DNA from: Plazaster borealis
Lineage: Eukaryota; Echinodermata; Asteroidea; Forcipulatida; Labidiasteridae
Assembly (NCBI GenBank): GCA_021014325.1
Contig: CM037472.1
Span: 11,408,001-11,472,000, forward strand
Reading direction: 5' to 3'
DNA length: 64,000 bases
The translations under genes and the position numbers were made by a program. The notes below the pieces were generated by a model, which saw nothing but the letters and a program-made list of their open reading frames with translations, was not told the origin of the DNA and ran no database searches. How positions within the stretch are numbered: position 1 is the stretch's first letter; the number at the start of each line of letters is the position of its first letter. Shown here piece after piece: positions 11,166-23,227 of this stretch.

Positions 11166-13425
11166 ATGGATCGAATGAACATGAGCAATATAACTCTCAC
11201 TGTTGAAACCATGGATAATTCTTCAGATGCAGTTTTAAATGAAATGAGCATCAAGGAAAAGGATGCCTTTTCTAAATTCGTATTAGCTTTCTACGGCGTA
11301 ATCTGCGTAGTTGGAATCATTGGTAACTTACTGGTTGCCATCGTACTTCTCCGCGTGCCGTCCCTACGGTCCAACACCAGTGATTTCTTAGTGCACCTCT
11401 CCATTGTAGATTTCATGGTGTGTGTTCTGGTCATCCCAACGTATCTCGCACCAGCAGGGTCCAAAACATCAGCAAATCCCGGAGGCTTTGTAGAGTTTTG
11501 GTGTCGATTTTACACCTCCAAGTTTCTGTACTGGAGCTTCGCGATCACTTCAGTTTTCAGTTTGATCACAGTCAACATGGAGCGGTACGTAGCCATCGTC
11601 TACCCGCACAAGTACAAGAAAGTTTTCTCCAGACGGAACAAGTACCTGATGATTGCTGCTTGTTGGCTCTTGGCCGCAATAACTAAACTTTACAAGCCTT
11701 GCTTGTTTGAGGTGGACAAAGTAAAAGGTTGCCGTTCTTTGCCGTGGCCTAACAAGGGAGCTCAGGCCACATTTGGCGTGTACAATTTCACGGTCAACTT
11801 CTTTGCTCCATTTATTCTGATGGGTTTCGCGCAGTGGAGGGTGATTTCTTCACTGAACAGGCAGGTTAAGGTACTCACCAGACGAGCAGGTAAGCAGAGC
11901 TCATGTAGGGTATATACCACTTAATTGGTGCAGTTTATGCAGGCCACACACAGAGGTCAACGAAAACAAAGTCTTCGGTCGTGAATTGATGGCTTAGGCA
12001 GTGGCTACGGCTGGAACGCCGAAAAGTCCTATTCTCCAACGCTGTCGCTTCAGCCAACGGCCGTAGCCGTAGCCGAAGTCGCTTAATTTGGACACAGCCT
12101 TATCTAATAACAATCAAAGATAAGTCGTACAAACTTAGACCGTGTCCGAAATGCCGGCTACAGCTACGGCTATGGCTAGATCTCCGCGTCATCATGCATT
12201 AAAGTATAGGACGTCCTTAGCAACACCCTTAGCAACAACTTCGGTAGCTGTAGCTGTAGCCGCCAATTCGGATACGGCCGCCGTTTCCTTCGTGTCGGCG
12301 CCATCTTTGTATAGTGCCGTGTCCATCAATCGCAGTCGTATACACCGCGAGTCACTTCATATACCAAAACATAATGTTTTCCCTTCCGGCCTCGGTTTTG
12401 TTACATTACGGTAGCTTACCAATAGACCTTTATCATGGTGCGGCCATCTTGATATTCTCCCATTCAACTCAATGTAATCAAAGCGAGGCTGGAAGGAAAA
12501 ATAGTCTGGTTCCTTTTTGTGCAATGAATATCAGCATCCATTACTGTTACTGGATACAGGGAACATGACCAAGATGGTGGCAGCATGATAAAGGTCTATT
12601 GAACCAATGCAACCAACGTCACACGCGGCTACTGTCTGTTACAATCGCCATTTTAGGAGTCAGACTGCACGTGGCGTTGCACCACGGAGACATTGACTTC
12701 AAATGCGACAGCATGTCAGATGAATTGTGTCAATCGGGCCCATCTACTTCATATTATATTCGTTAAAACGAGTCCACTGTTATTTGAATATCGATGCAAG
12801 ACCCCATGATAGTGGCATAACCAGTGGGAGGGTTGTTAAGACGGGAGCCCCCTCCCCCCTTCCGCTCGGAAACTTGAATGGAAAGCCACCCAAACTAAGT
12901 TTGTTCCCCCACTTGCCCGCCCCTCCCCCTCCCCTCCCCAATGAAAATGTCATGGTTATGCCACTGCCCCTTAAATAATCTCGAAAATCTGGACATCTTT
13001 CTCAAGATTCTAAAGACGGTAAATGCACATTATTAATTGGTTTTCTACTTCTGATTTTTGTTTACAAAGGTTCTTCGGTCCTTAACCCCAGAGATCAGCG
13101 TGAAATGTGGCAACTCCGGGCCTCACAGACCCTGGTGAAGACCCTCCTGGCCTGCGTCATTTCCTTCGTCGTCTGCTGGGCTCCGAACCAGGTCAGATTC
13201 CTGCTGCTGAACCTGGGTGCGCCAGTCCAGCAGGGATCCCATTTCCAGTTCATCAGCGTTATCTTATCCGTGGGCAACTCCTGCGTAAACCCAGTCATCT
13301 ACACCTTGACGAACAAGCCATTCCGTAAAGGGATCAGGGATGTGTTCTGTAAGCGGCGGGATTCGAACCGGGTGGAAGACAGTGGCAGTGGCGGTACGGT
13401 AGCCACCGTTTCTCAGACTCTGTAA
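11166..13425 (+). CDS. Rhodopsin-family (class A) G-protein-coupled receptor, 2 coding exons
   Basis: Seven-helix plasma-membrane receptor of 359 residues. Exon 1 is 11166-11889 (donor GTAAGC) and exon 2 is 13070-13425 (acceptor TTTACAAAG); the phase-1 intron falls in the third intracellular loop. The N-terminus has N-glycosylation sequons (Asn5-Met-Ser, Asn8-Ile-Thr, Asn18-Ser-Ser). TM1 has GN (Gly53-Asn54) and TM2 has Asp82. Cys113 before TM3 can pair with Cys189 in loop 2. TM3 ends in Met-Glu-Arg-Tyr (139-141), an ERY variant of DRY. TM6 has Cys-Trp-Ala-Pro (277-280). TM7 has Asn-Pro-Val-Ile-Tyr (315-319), followed by a helix-8-like stretch and a short Ser/Gly-rich tail. There is no long extracellular ligand-binding ectodomain. 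The ligand cannot be read from the sequence; the overall form fits peptide-type invertebrate orphan receptors better than opsins or amine receptors (no TM3 Asp is seen at the amine position). In-frame Met4, Met6, Met16 or Met27 are alternative starts. Confidence 0.92.
11975..12105. mobile_element. Palindromic GC-rich MITE (family K, copy 1), GPCR intron
   Basis: 'ggcagtggctacggctgga' faces 'ggccgtagccgtagccgaag'. The outer words are 'gaattgatggc' and 'gcttaatttggac'. It lies in the only GPCR intron. Confidence 0.65.
12140..12279. mobile_element. Palindromic MITE (family K, copy 2), GPCR intron
   Basis: The left end 'ccgtgtccgaaatgccggct' and right end 'agccgccaattcggatacgg' are inverses. The interior has 'acgtccttagcaaca'. 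The copy at 63716 shares this interior. Confidence 0.8.
12420..12601. mobile_element. Palindromic MITE (family J, copy 1), GPCR intron
   Basis: CAATAGACCTTTATCATG and CATGATAAAGGTCTATTG are exact inverted ends, with 'gccatcttg' and 'caagatggtgg' inside. The middle has 'attcaactcaatgtaatcaa'. Confidence 0.9.
12811..12966. mobile_element. MITE with AGTGGCATAACCA ends, GPCR intron
   Basis: AGTGGCATAACCAGTGG at the left and TGGTTATGCCACT at the right. The interior is C-rich. Confidence 0.75.
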
Positions 13426-13429
13426 ACCT

Positions 13430-13585
13430 GGGGTGCGTTTTGGCAGCTGTAACCAATAATTGTTTCTGACGTCATAACCAAAACGGTAACCGAGCTCACA
13501 GCTCGGTTATCGTTCAGTCTGAACAGCAGAACCAACGACCAACAACCGAAACAGTTTTTGGTTACCGCCGCCAAAACGCACCCCT
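13430..13585. mobile_element. GGGGTGCGTTTTGGC MITE directly after the GPCR stop
   Basis: GGGGTGCGTTTTGGC and GCCAAAACGCACCCC are exact inverted ends. Inner pairs are 'gtaaccaa'/'ttggttac' and 'accgagct'/'agctcggt'. It starts within 5 bp of the stop codon, so it probably forms part of the receptor's 3' UTR. Confidence 0.85.
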
Positions 13586-13586
13586 G

Positions 13587-15276
13587 TTGTGACTACAAAC
13601 TAAAATGTTAAAACCTCGCAACGGAGTAAAACTTTTTGTGTGTGTGTGTTTGCTTGTTTGGTTTGATTTACCACGACTTGCACTTATTTAGTCATGATCA
13701 TAGCTAAACATAAGTCGTATACATTAAACAACTCACCTCATGCATTATGAATGAAAGAAGATTAACAGCATCGAACTTTATACATTAAAATATAAAGGCG
13801 GTTTGTTCAGTTTTTAGGCCAAATGGGCCTGTTGAAAGTTGGTAAGTAATTGAAATTAAAACTTACACAGAATGTACATACAAATTATTTAATTAATGAA
13901 CAAGACAGATCGCTCATTGTGTATATAAAATCAGTGAAATGGCCATCCTAATTTCGATCATCATCGTTGCGGCAAACACCGCGCGAGTATTTGTTTTTAG
14001 GGAAGGTGTGTTTAGGCATACAATGCACATAGGCCTATATCTTAACTAAAGTTCACTGCAGCTGGCGCAGCTGGCTGAAGCCCTGCCGGTCAGGATCTTC
14101 GGAAGTGTACTTGCAAATCATATAATGTACGAGACCTTGCATGAGACTTGCTGACTTTGTAAATGAGGAATACAATTATGCTCGAATGTAGGAACTAACG
14201 TTACTTCAGTTTGATTTTGTTTCTTCAGTTCCCCCGATTGTTGTTTACAATTATTTTCATTTCTTTTAATTTTGGCACGTAAATTTAAGTTAAGATTAAA
14301 TCACTGACTTTCTTGTTCAGGTTTTGAAACTTTCTGCGAGAGGAAAATTGTGTTTATGCTCGATATATTTCAGTTTAGTTTTTACCTTTGATTTGTTTAT
14401 TTTTTATTTAAGGGGTCGATTTGTTTGTTCTTATTCGAGGGTTGCGCTCGAGTCAGTCTGCTTGATCTCAACCGTCAAACCAGAACACCAAGCCATTTGT
14501 GAACGTGTTTTTGTCGCTCTAGTGTCTCACTGAATATTTCATGAGTAGGAAAACAAACAATCCTCTCGGTTATAATTGTTTTATTTGTTTTAAAGGGACA
14601 AAAAGAACAACAAAATAGATTTTTCGCTAGGAAAAGTAATTGAATCTAAAAGAACAGCTATCGTCGAAAATGGAGACTTCATCAAACAATCCTCTCGGTT
14701 ATAATTTTTATATATTTTTTTAAAGGGACAAAAAGAACAAAAAATAGATTTTTCGCTAGGAAAATAATTGAATCTAAAACACCAGTTATTATATTGCCGA
14801 ATATTAAGACTTCATCTGGTGTTTCAACATTGGCTCAGTTCGAGTACTAGACCTACATTTAAGATGCGATGGTGATGAAGGCGTTCATGGGATGTGCAGG
14901 AAAATCAATTTGACTACTGAGACATTTTTTGACGAAAAGCAACCGACGAAAATGTTATTTATGCGGGGAAGGGGGTGGGGTATGAACGGGCAATTTCACG
15001 ATTGACATCGGGACGGTGTGGGGGGGGGGGGTGACTGACATTTCTGTTGGATGAAGGTTGAATACAAAAGGAGGTTGTTAAACCAAATTTTCACACTTTT
15101 CCTTTTTGTGACATTTCGAATTTTCTGTTTCGTGCTCTCCAAACCGGGATTTTCTATCACTACTGACAAGACGTGCACTCGACGCCTAAAATAGAGTCCA
15201 CTTTGAAGGGCCGTCAATGAAAATAAGGTTATAACTTTACAGGGGGCACAAGTTGGTGCACCAATTTGTCTGGGGG
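13587..15276. other. Intergenic after the GPCR
   Basis: It holds the 129-bp duplication and poly-G tracts (14965 and 15018). I see no coding exon and no canonical AATAAA close to the receptor stop. Confidence 0.5.
14553..14800. repeat. 129-bp tandem duplication
   Basis: 'caaacaatcctctcggttat' followed by 'aaagggacaaaaagaacaa' and 'gatttttcgctaggaaaa' occurs at 14555 and again 129 bp later. Confidence 0.88.
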
Positions 15277-15425
15277 CAGGGGCGTCAATCCGTCTTGAAA
15301 TGTGGGGGGGACATCAGGATCATTTACGGCGTGGGGTCCAGGGGCCCGCTCAAGGGCCCCTGGTGGGGGTCCAGGGGCGAAGCCCTTGGCGGGGGTTCAG
15401 GGGGCGGAGCCCCCTGAAGCTGTTG
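15277..15425. repeat. G-rich repeat with GGGGCGAAGCCCC hairpins
   Basis: 'gggcgtcaatccgtcttgaa' is followed by repeated 'gggggtccaggggcgaagcc' units. Each unit can fold on itself. The same units recur at 16311-16362. The end word resembles the inverse of 'tttgacgccca' at 18608. Confidence 0.6.
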
Positions 15426-16367
15426 GGCTTTAGCATGTTTGAACGACCTAGAAAAGCTCTCCTTGCTATAATTATATACATATCAAACTTGGACTTGGTT
15501 CAGAGAGAGATAGAACAAGCGACACTTAAATAAAAGACCAACATACATGATATAGGCCTATTATTCTTATGGGCAATTCCACTGTGACTCGTGCTACAAT
15601 TCAAGTTATCTTTTTACATACTATATGCTCCAGGTATTAAACAACCAACATTCAAGGCTAGATCCTCATAGTATTTTGACATTTTTGGGGGTTTTACTTT
15701 TGTATGCATGGGACAGCGGCGAACATCGGTAACTCGCGCTACACGCAGAGGACATGCCAAATTTGTTTACTCATTTTCATAGTGATGGTGTCCTATTTAG
15801 AACAAAAAACAATAAACTCTCCAGGGGCGGATCCAGGTTTTTCCAAACGGGGGGCGTGAAAATGTACCAAGCAGCAAAATTAAGGATGAATGCAATTTGT
15901 GGCGCCTGAGAACGCGTAACTCGAAGCCCTAACGGTATGGGTTCAGGGGCCCGCCTACATGCTCCGAAACAGTTAGGATTCTAGATGCTCTGTGGTGCGA
16001 TCTCATGCAGGATCTGACCACTTTAACCAATTTTGTTTTTGCAAGATCATTATTTAATCATCATTTTCGAGTTGGGAGTCATTGAATCAGCCATCCTGAG
16101 TTATAAAATAAAAATGCAGTCTACAATTAATATTTATTCAGGGACAAAAAAGTGTTGGGTGAGGAGGATCCTTCCTCCATGGTGAGACAAACGATATGTG
16201 CAATTTTCAATATAATAACCAAAAACAGAGAAATAGAAACACTTTTTAAGCACTTCTGATCCATTTCACTCTTCTAAATTTACTGGAAAATGTTACTGTA
16301 ACATTAATAGTGGGGTCTAGGGGTGAAGCCCCGATGGGGGTCCAGGGGGCGAAGCCCCTGGCGGAAG

Positions 16368-16578
16368 CTCTGAGCTTTTGGCCTTTTGAGGGGTGAAAAA
16401 TCAAGCCTCTGTTTGCCTAAAACAGAGAAATAGACACACTTTTTATAAGCACTTTTGATCCATATCAATCTTCTCTGAGCTTTTGGCCTTTTGAGGGGTG
16501 AAAAATCAAGCCTCTGTTTGCCTAAAACAGAGAAATAGACACACTTTTTATAAGCACTTTTGATCCATATCAATCTTC
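16368..16578. repeat. 109-bp tandem duplication
   Basis: Two almost identical copies ('gagcttttggccttttgagg' to 'ccatatcaatctt') lie head to tail, with a divergent relic upstream at about 16220-16275. Confidence 0.88.
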
Positions 16579-16683
16579 TAATTTTACTCAAAGAAAATTG
16601 TAATACCACAAATCTCACGTTTGGATCTGGTCGCTGCATTATCTGGTTTCATGCATATTCACATATTCACTAGTGGGTAATTA

Positions 16684-17396
16684 GGCCTGCGCTAAACGTC
16701 GCATTTTTACCGTGTCGAACTCAAATAATTAGAAAATGATGAATTAAATTCGACAAAAGAGCGACGTTTAGCGACAAACTTTTGATTTAAGTTCGACACT
16801 GCCGTGTAGCACGGCAAGCTCTGCCGTGCTACACGGCAGTTGCACGACGTGGTGACAAACGTCGCGCTCTTGCCGTGTCGAATCTAATTGAATTCTCAGT
16901 CGGGCTATGCTCTTTGGGAATACGCATGCGCAAAACTGTTGAAAAATGTTTTATCTTTATTTTCTAATAATGTGAACATTCTCCTTGTTAGTACCGTAGC
17001 TGAGAGTATTCCGGGATGGAAAAGGAAACAACTCCTGACTGGAACAAACATAATCTGTAGATTTCAGAATTAAACTAATTGATTTTGTTTGACACTCTTA
17101 AAAACGACGATGCGCCACTCACCAACGATGGCAATAATAATGACAACATTTAAGTTGGGAAACAATGTCATTATGATTTTGTCATTAATTATTTGAGTGT
17201 CACAGCTCGAATTTACATCATGAAACATGACTCCTTAGCAATTTTCTCCCGCGTCGCCATTTTGAATTACTTTAAGTGCGGCAAACTATTTTACTAAATT
17301 CGACGTTTGTCACCAATTCGTTTTAATTGCCGCACTTTTGCCGTGCGAAAATCATTTGAGTTCGACACGGCAAAAGTTCGACGTTTAGCGCAGGCC
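16684..17396. mobile_element. 713-bp inverted-repeat element
   Basis: The ends GGCCTGCGCTAAACGTCG and CGACGTTTAGCGCAGGCC are exact inverses. The interior is full of short inverted 'gccgtgtcgaa' words. A central palindrome at about 16800-16842 is built from CTGCCGTGTAGCACGGCA and its inverse. It has no coding capacity. Confidence 0.85.
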
Positions 17397-17724
17397 ATAT
17401 ATAAGATCGTTTTTTCAAATTCAAGCTAACTGTCGTATTATCCCGGACAAATTGGCACATCAGCTTTCGAATGTTACGTTACTGTTGCAAATCTAATAAA
17501 CAATTACAAGTGACATATCATGAAAGATTCATTTTGGCAGAAAGAAAAAAATGTGAATGGTATAGTATGACAAAGAAATCAATCCTGCCTTTGGGGGGAA
17601 AATTTACACCACACACTTGTGGCTAATTTTTAAACAGGCAGTACTAAAAAAGAAAATAGAAAAGGGTTTTTTTTGGGGGGGGGGGCTGACGCCCACGCCC
17701 CACGCCCCCCTGTATCCGCCCCTG

Positions 17725-19633
17725 CCCTCATGGATTGTGAAATGTAGGGCCTATGCCATATTTCAAAGATATAAAATGTATCAAATTTTAAGGACAACTG
17801 CTTAAGCTTAAAACAATGGGCCGATTTATAGAATATCTAAGTTATACAGGATGTTTCTACGTTAAAATACTCTATCAGCACAAATACAAATCTTTTACAA
17901 ACAAACTGTTAAGCAAACTCAGAAAAAAATTAATGAGTTGTGATCCTGGCATGTGTTTGGAATAATATTGCTATTATTGTTGTTAATTATTCGACCTCAA
18001 CAACACAAGCACAACAAATACAACACACGGCAATAAAAGGAACAAAAACAACAACAAAACAGACAAAAACATAGCACCAAAAAAATAATAAATAAAAAAA
18101 CAATCAAACAAACAAACAAACAAACAAACAAACAAGCGTCTTGCTGAAAATATCAATCCGGTCCTGTTGTAAGAGACAAGATGTAGGCCGTGTAATCATC
18201 CTAGCAGATGGCTGAATATAAAAATTTATCATGGAGCAGACTGCTTGCAATGTCCAGGGCAGTGTATACGCCCATTGCTTTGTGCTGATATTCATCGTTC
18301 AAGTACATCCAGGAAATGGCAAAATTACGTTAGAGCGCTCAGCATGTAAAGAGTGGGAGGGTCGGCGTACAAATTACAGAATTAATCTAAGGTCGATCTG
18401 AGCACTTTGAAAAATATTCGTTTCCAATCACGCTGAGATTCAAAGTATAGCAGGAGATATAGCATGCGTTTTAGTCCACTTGTCCGGCTTTTACACTAAT
18501 GTAATAACGGCATGGGCGAAAAACATGGGTGGGGGACATTTGATATTGTGTCCCCCACCCTTGAAAACTTGGGGGGGGGACATGTCCCCCTGTCCCCCCC
18601 CCCCTGTTTGACGCCCATGTCTGGGGGAATTTCTGACCTTTAAACAATCTCTTAAACTACGCAATGACAATTGACATTGGTACAATGATTACTACACCGT
18701 ATTTTTTGTTCAGATGAGGTAAAAACAAATACATTGTCTGCGTGTAAATATGAAAGATATAATTAAACATTTAATCAACATATATCATTTAATTAACCTC
18801 AAACGTCAATATTTCAAATGGTGGGTTGTCACCTGAGGGCGGGCAGTGACATCAGTTGTATAGGGGGTCACGTGCCCCATTTAGTTTTGAAATTTTAAAG
18901 CGCCATATTTCAATGGTGGGGAAGAGGGCACGGATCTTGCGAAACCACCTTAGCTTGGAGCAATATTTACAGCTGCTATGAAGGTCGATTGGTTGTTGAT
19001 CAAACCATGATCAAATGGAGCCGAGGCCTATAAAATAAGCTAAGTGGCCATGGCAAGGGCAAGTGCAAAAGTTCCCAATAAAAGCAAGATATGTTTACAT
19101 TTCCTATTTCGAAACACGTACAATCATGTAAAAGACCTCTCCATTTTTGAACAGATAAATATTCCTTATCTGCTCGAAGCTTACCCATCCTTGTAGAGCT
19201 AATTTTAATGAACCTTTTCCTTCCTCCAAGCACAGACTAAATGAAAGAAATTGAGGGAATAGTCAAGCTGTTTTAATGGGTACTTCGATGGTGGAGAGCC
19301 ATCGTAACACGCTAATTGGCTGGCCAATGTGAGTAGGCCTAGTCATAAACAAAAGTGCCATACCATAAACTAACTACTAAAAGTAAAATAAACAAGTCCT
19401 ATTCTTGGCGTGAGAGTAAATTGCAGAAAACTTAATTAAACATTCGAGATGGAACAGTATAGTGCTGGTTAGACTTGAGGACAAGTCGTTAAATGTCTTT
19501 CGCGGTGTGTTGGTTGGAATTACATTACAGAAACCCAACTTAGATCCTTGGGATGGAGGGTGGGAGAACAATATTGTTGGTGAAAGTGCATTGTACAAAA
19601 GGCTGTTATATAGGCTGAGTGTCCTTTCCTAAT
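17725..19633. other. Intergenic, mostly unique
   Basis: It contains a (CAAA)n run at 18106-18136 and the small MITE at 18510. The short ORFs have no family features. Confidence 0.5.
18510..18620. mobile_element. Short G/C-run MITE
   Basis: CATGGGCG at the left and CGCCCATG at the right enclose 'gggtgggggaca' and 'tgtcccccaccc'. It is a palindromic element of about 110 bp. Confidence 0.6.
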
Positions 19634-20120
19634 GGGCCCAATTTCATAGAGCTGCTTAAAGGCATCGTACACGTTTGGTAATTGTCAAAGACCAGTGTTC
19701 TCGTTCGGTATCCCAACATACGCATAAAATAACAAGCCTGTGAAAATTTGGGCTCAATTGGTCATCGAAGTTGCAAGAAAATGATGAATGAAAAAACACC
19801 CTTGTTGTACAAATTTGTGTGCTTTCAGATGAAAGAATAAAAACTTCTTGCAAGAAGTATTTTATTATTTTAGTGAGAAATTACCTCTTTCTCAAAAACT
19901 ACGTTACTTCAGAGGGAGTCGTTTCTCACAATGTCAACAGCTCTCTGTTGCTCGTTACCAAGTCAGTTTTTATGCTAATATATATTTTGAGTAATACCAA
20001 ATGTGTACAGTGCCTTCAAGTAGAAAAAGCAAAACAAAATTATGCTTACCAGAATATAAGGTTACCAGCCGCATGGTGCATTTTGACTGTATCTTGCTTA
20101 TTTTTGATTAACAGAAACTT
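19634..20120. mobile_element. GGGCCC-type MITE (copy 2), split by a TTAA MITE
   Basis: The left end GGGCCCAATTTCATAGAGC and GCTTAA stand at 19634-19659. The interior ('aattatgcttaccagaatat', 'aggttaccagcc') resumes at about 20020 after the family A insert. The right end has decayed. Confidence 0.75.
19660..20015. mobile_element. TTAA MITE, family A (copy 2), nested in a GGGCCC MITE
   Basis: It is about 356 bp, flanked by TTAA (19656-19659) and TCAA (20016-20019), in inverted orientation relative to copy 1. It sits exactly at the TTAA of the GGGCCCAATTTCATAGAGC terminal repeat that begins at 19634. Confidence 0.85.
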
Positions 20121-20589
20121 TTTATTGTTATGTTTTTTTTTTGATCTGATGTAGTATTGATTTTAAATTGCATTCAACACAACATGTAAATATTTTCCCT
20201 TGGTGTATAAAATCTATAGTGTAATTATTTGTATTATCTTGCCTGTATTGTATCGTGTTCAGTGTAATGTCTTTAAGACAGCGGATAGCCTTAATTTACT
20301 CGCTGTAATGGCGCCATACGAATTTGTCATCAACACCCAAAAAGTAACCTTTGTACATTTGTCACGTTTTCGACACGAAAACAGGCATAAAACTGCCGGT
20401 CTATATTTGTTAGGGCCTTTGCTCACGTTGTAAGTAAAACACGATGTGACATCGATGTGACAAATTGAATTAATAAAAAAACGATTGTCGGGGATCGTCT
20501 TTCCCTCGCAACAAGGAAGAAGGAAGACGTTCAGGAAGTCGGAAAGTTAAGATTTCGTCTAATTATTTAATTTATTTCTTCAAACACTT

Positions 20590-21060
20590 GAGTTTGATGC
20601 GGTGGTTTGGTCTTCGGGTCTATACTTTCCGCGGGCTTGAGCGAGTTCAGAAGAGAGCGCTCCGCATATTGTGTATCCAAATGTCTTTCCCTATATATAA
20701 AGATCTCCTTCTTAGTTCACTTTACGTTAGTTCCGGCTTAGTTCGCTCTCAGACAGACGTATTATAGGCCTAACTCAATTTGCTATAAACATGCTCACTA
20801 GTAGACACCGCCTAATTTTACACCGAACTCGGCAATCCGTACCCAAGCGTAATATTAGGAATTATAATCAATTTATTCTGCCTCGAATAAGTACAAAACG
20901 TTACAAACAATCCACCGTCCCATCCACTGTCAGCTTAAATAACTCTGAATGAAATGGTATAAACCAAGTTTTTAATTAATCTGTATATGTACCTTTTTAA
21001 ATTACACTGTATGCACTAGTTTGTTTTATTGTAAATTATAACATATTGGTCGTGGGTTTG
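20590..21060 (+). mobile_element. LINE 3' fragment (reverse transcriptase C-terminus)
   Basis: In one frame the DNA reads LERVQKRALRILC, the usual LINE 'QKRALR' box. After a stop it reads RISTKRYKQSTVPSTVSLNN, like the end of Jockey/CR1-type ORF2 proteins. It is interrupted by stops and 5'-truncated. Confidence 0.75.
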
Positions 21061-21189
21061 GATTCCATCCGAGTAATAGGCCTATGTCTGTAGATTATTT
21101 CACAGGACTCGAGAAAGTACTGAGATACACAGTGCTTTACACACATTAGTGTATTGGTAAGACCAAATAATACTCTTTATCCCCGATGC

Positions 21190-23227
21190 ACATTTAACAT
21201 CTAGGCCTATTAGATAATATTGCAATTTCCCCTTTTCAAGGTTTGCCTAATATTTTTAACGCTTTTATGTTTGTTATTTCCCGAAACGTTCTTATTGTCA
21301 ATGTTAGGGCCTATTTAAAGTTTTAGGGTTGTTTTCTTTGTTAACCAATTGGACTTTTTGTTTGGTAAATAACACCGAAATGAAACGAAATGTACACGGG
21401 AACCCATATTCCAATAAGAAAATTGTTATAAACGTGAGGCCTGCACGAACATTACTTTGGCATTGGCTACGACCGGGTAGTCAAGTTACTTCATGAGATG
21501 GGTTTGGTATAGTTATCAAAAAAAAGGTGTATTTCAACCTGAGATTTACTGATGATTAAAGTTCACGGGATCAGACTTTACGTGTAACAGTTCTCCCTCG
21601 AAAAATGTGCATCTGACATACTGTTTAGGTCGAGAAAATAGAAATAGACCTTATATAATTACCATTGCATAAAAGCAATGTGAGTGGGGACTTCAAATGT
21701 ATACGTTGCTTTAAATAATAGAACTGTATTCTTTAATGCTTTGAGCTCTGTTACTTGTTATTAGAGAGTCCACATGAACTGAAATGTGCCATGATTTTGT
21801 TGTATATGCTTTGAAGTGTGGATGAAACAAAATCAAACACTTTCACGGATCACTTTTCGAGTATAAACGCATAGGAGACTTGCACTGTCTATTGATAAAT
21901 AAATAATTATGCATGAGACAAAACACCAGTGCACCTTGTTTATTCATCCTCACGTGTTTATACATAATAAAACACTGGAACACTGTTTAAAAGCCTCTTC
22001 GTAATGTTTTCCTTGGTTTCAACCCTTAATTTCGCGTCAGTTGATTAAAGGAATTGTATACGTTTGGTAATTGGAACCCACTGTTTGTTTCAATCTAGTT
22101 GTACATACCATAAAACTAACCAGTGAAAATTTCATTTCAAAAGTTTTTGAAATATTGCCGAAAATCTGGAGCGGTTATGTCCACGCAGGAAGAATAATCT
22201 GCAATTTGAATGCACTCTGAGAAACGTTACTGCAGTAACGCTTCTCAGATTCAAATTTTGGGGAATAAAAAGTGATATTTTTCCATAACCGCAGTAGTAC
22301 TTTCGAAGTGAAAAATTTTCTCAAAATGCATTGTCCAAAGCTGCTGAACTTCTTACCAAGTAAGTTTTGATTGCCATTAATTTCAGAGTCATTACCAAAC
22401 GTATACAGACCCTTTAAATCTACCGTGTCAGAATTGGTCCGGGACTGTATGGTCCCAATTGGTTTTGTCGTGTAGAGACGGGCATGTTTTTGTTTTTATA
22501 TCAATTATCAACACCCAAAGCGAATGTTGACGATGCGGAGGAATTGCCCTCACCACCCCCCCCCCCTCCCCCCAAACAAAAAGAGCAAACAACAAGAATA
22601 TCCCATTGAACCATGGAGGCCTCCTCCATGATCGAACTAACACTGGATGACGCCACCAACGGGGATAAAGAAAACCCAGAAGGCAAAACTGATAAACAAA
22701 GGGGTTTCCCCCCTGAATATTAGACTTGTCCACACAGCCTTGCGTCCCTCCACTAAGCTCGTATGAGTGCTGAATTATATTGTTTTATTGTTTGATTATA
22801 TGCCTATAGTTCTGTCCCTTCTTCAAATATCTTTTTCTCTCTTTCTTTTCTGTTGTTTTTCCCCCTTTAGAAACCCAGCTACAACACGAGAAATTCCTTT
22901 TAAAAAGGGTTGGGCAAATTGTTATAAAACGTTGACACGTAGCCTTAACGGTAAAATGCTTCGCTAATTATCCACCGTGAACCCTGACATTGAAGCACTG
23001 CGTTGAGTCAAGGTTCGGACTGAATCATTCGTTTATTGCACGGATATGATCACCAGGCAAGTCTATACAGGCCAGCATATCATCCTCCATGATACGGGCT
23101 GCATGCCACTGATAGCTAGGTCCTCTAGTCAGTTGTCATAAACATGACATGAGTGTACCCTTAGTATCAGTGAAATATGTCTACAGTTGCTTGAGGACCA
23201 AACGGCTTCATAATATCAAATAGAAAC
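21190..23227. other. Upstream region of PARP1
   Basis: It holds a family B MITE and C-rich tracts near 22552. No exon is recognised. The PARP1 5' UTR and promoters should lie at its right end and between the two first exons (23357-23883), but no core promoter motif is evident. Confidence 0.45.
22049..22413. mobile_element. TTAA MITE, family B (copy 2)
   Basis: TTAA at 22045-22048 and 22414-22417. It has the same shared blocks ('ggagcggttatgtccacgca') and a central palindrome with core TTACTGCAGTAA. Confidence 0.88.

Larger units (their letters stand above)
15822..17724. mobile_element. CAGGGGCGGATCCAGG-type element (copy 2), enlarged by nested repeats
   Basis: The left end (15822, with the same 'gtgaaaatgtaccaagcagc' interior as copy 1) and the right end (ACGCCCCCCTGTATCCGCC, 17704-17722) are 1.9 kb apart. 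Between them lie G-rich hairpins (16311-16362), a 109-bp tandem duplication (16368-16578) and a separate 713-bp inverted-repeat element. Confidence 0.65.
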
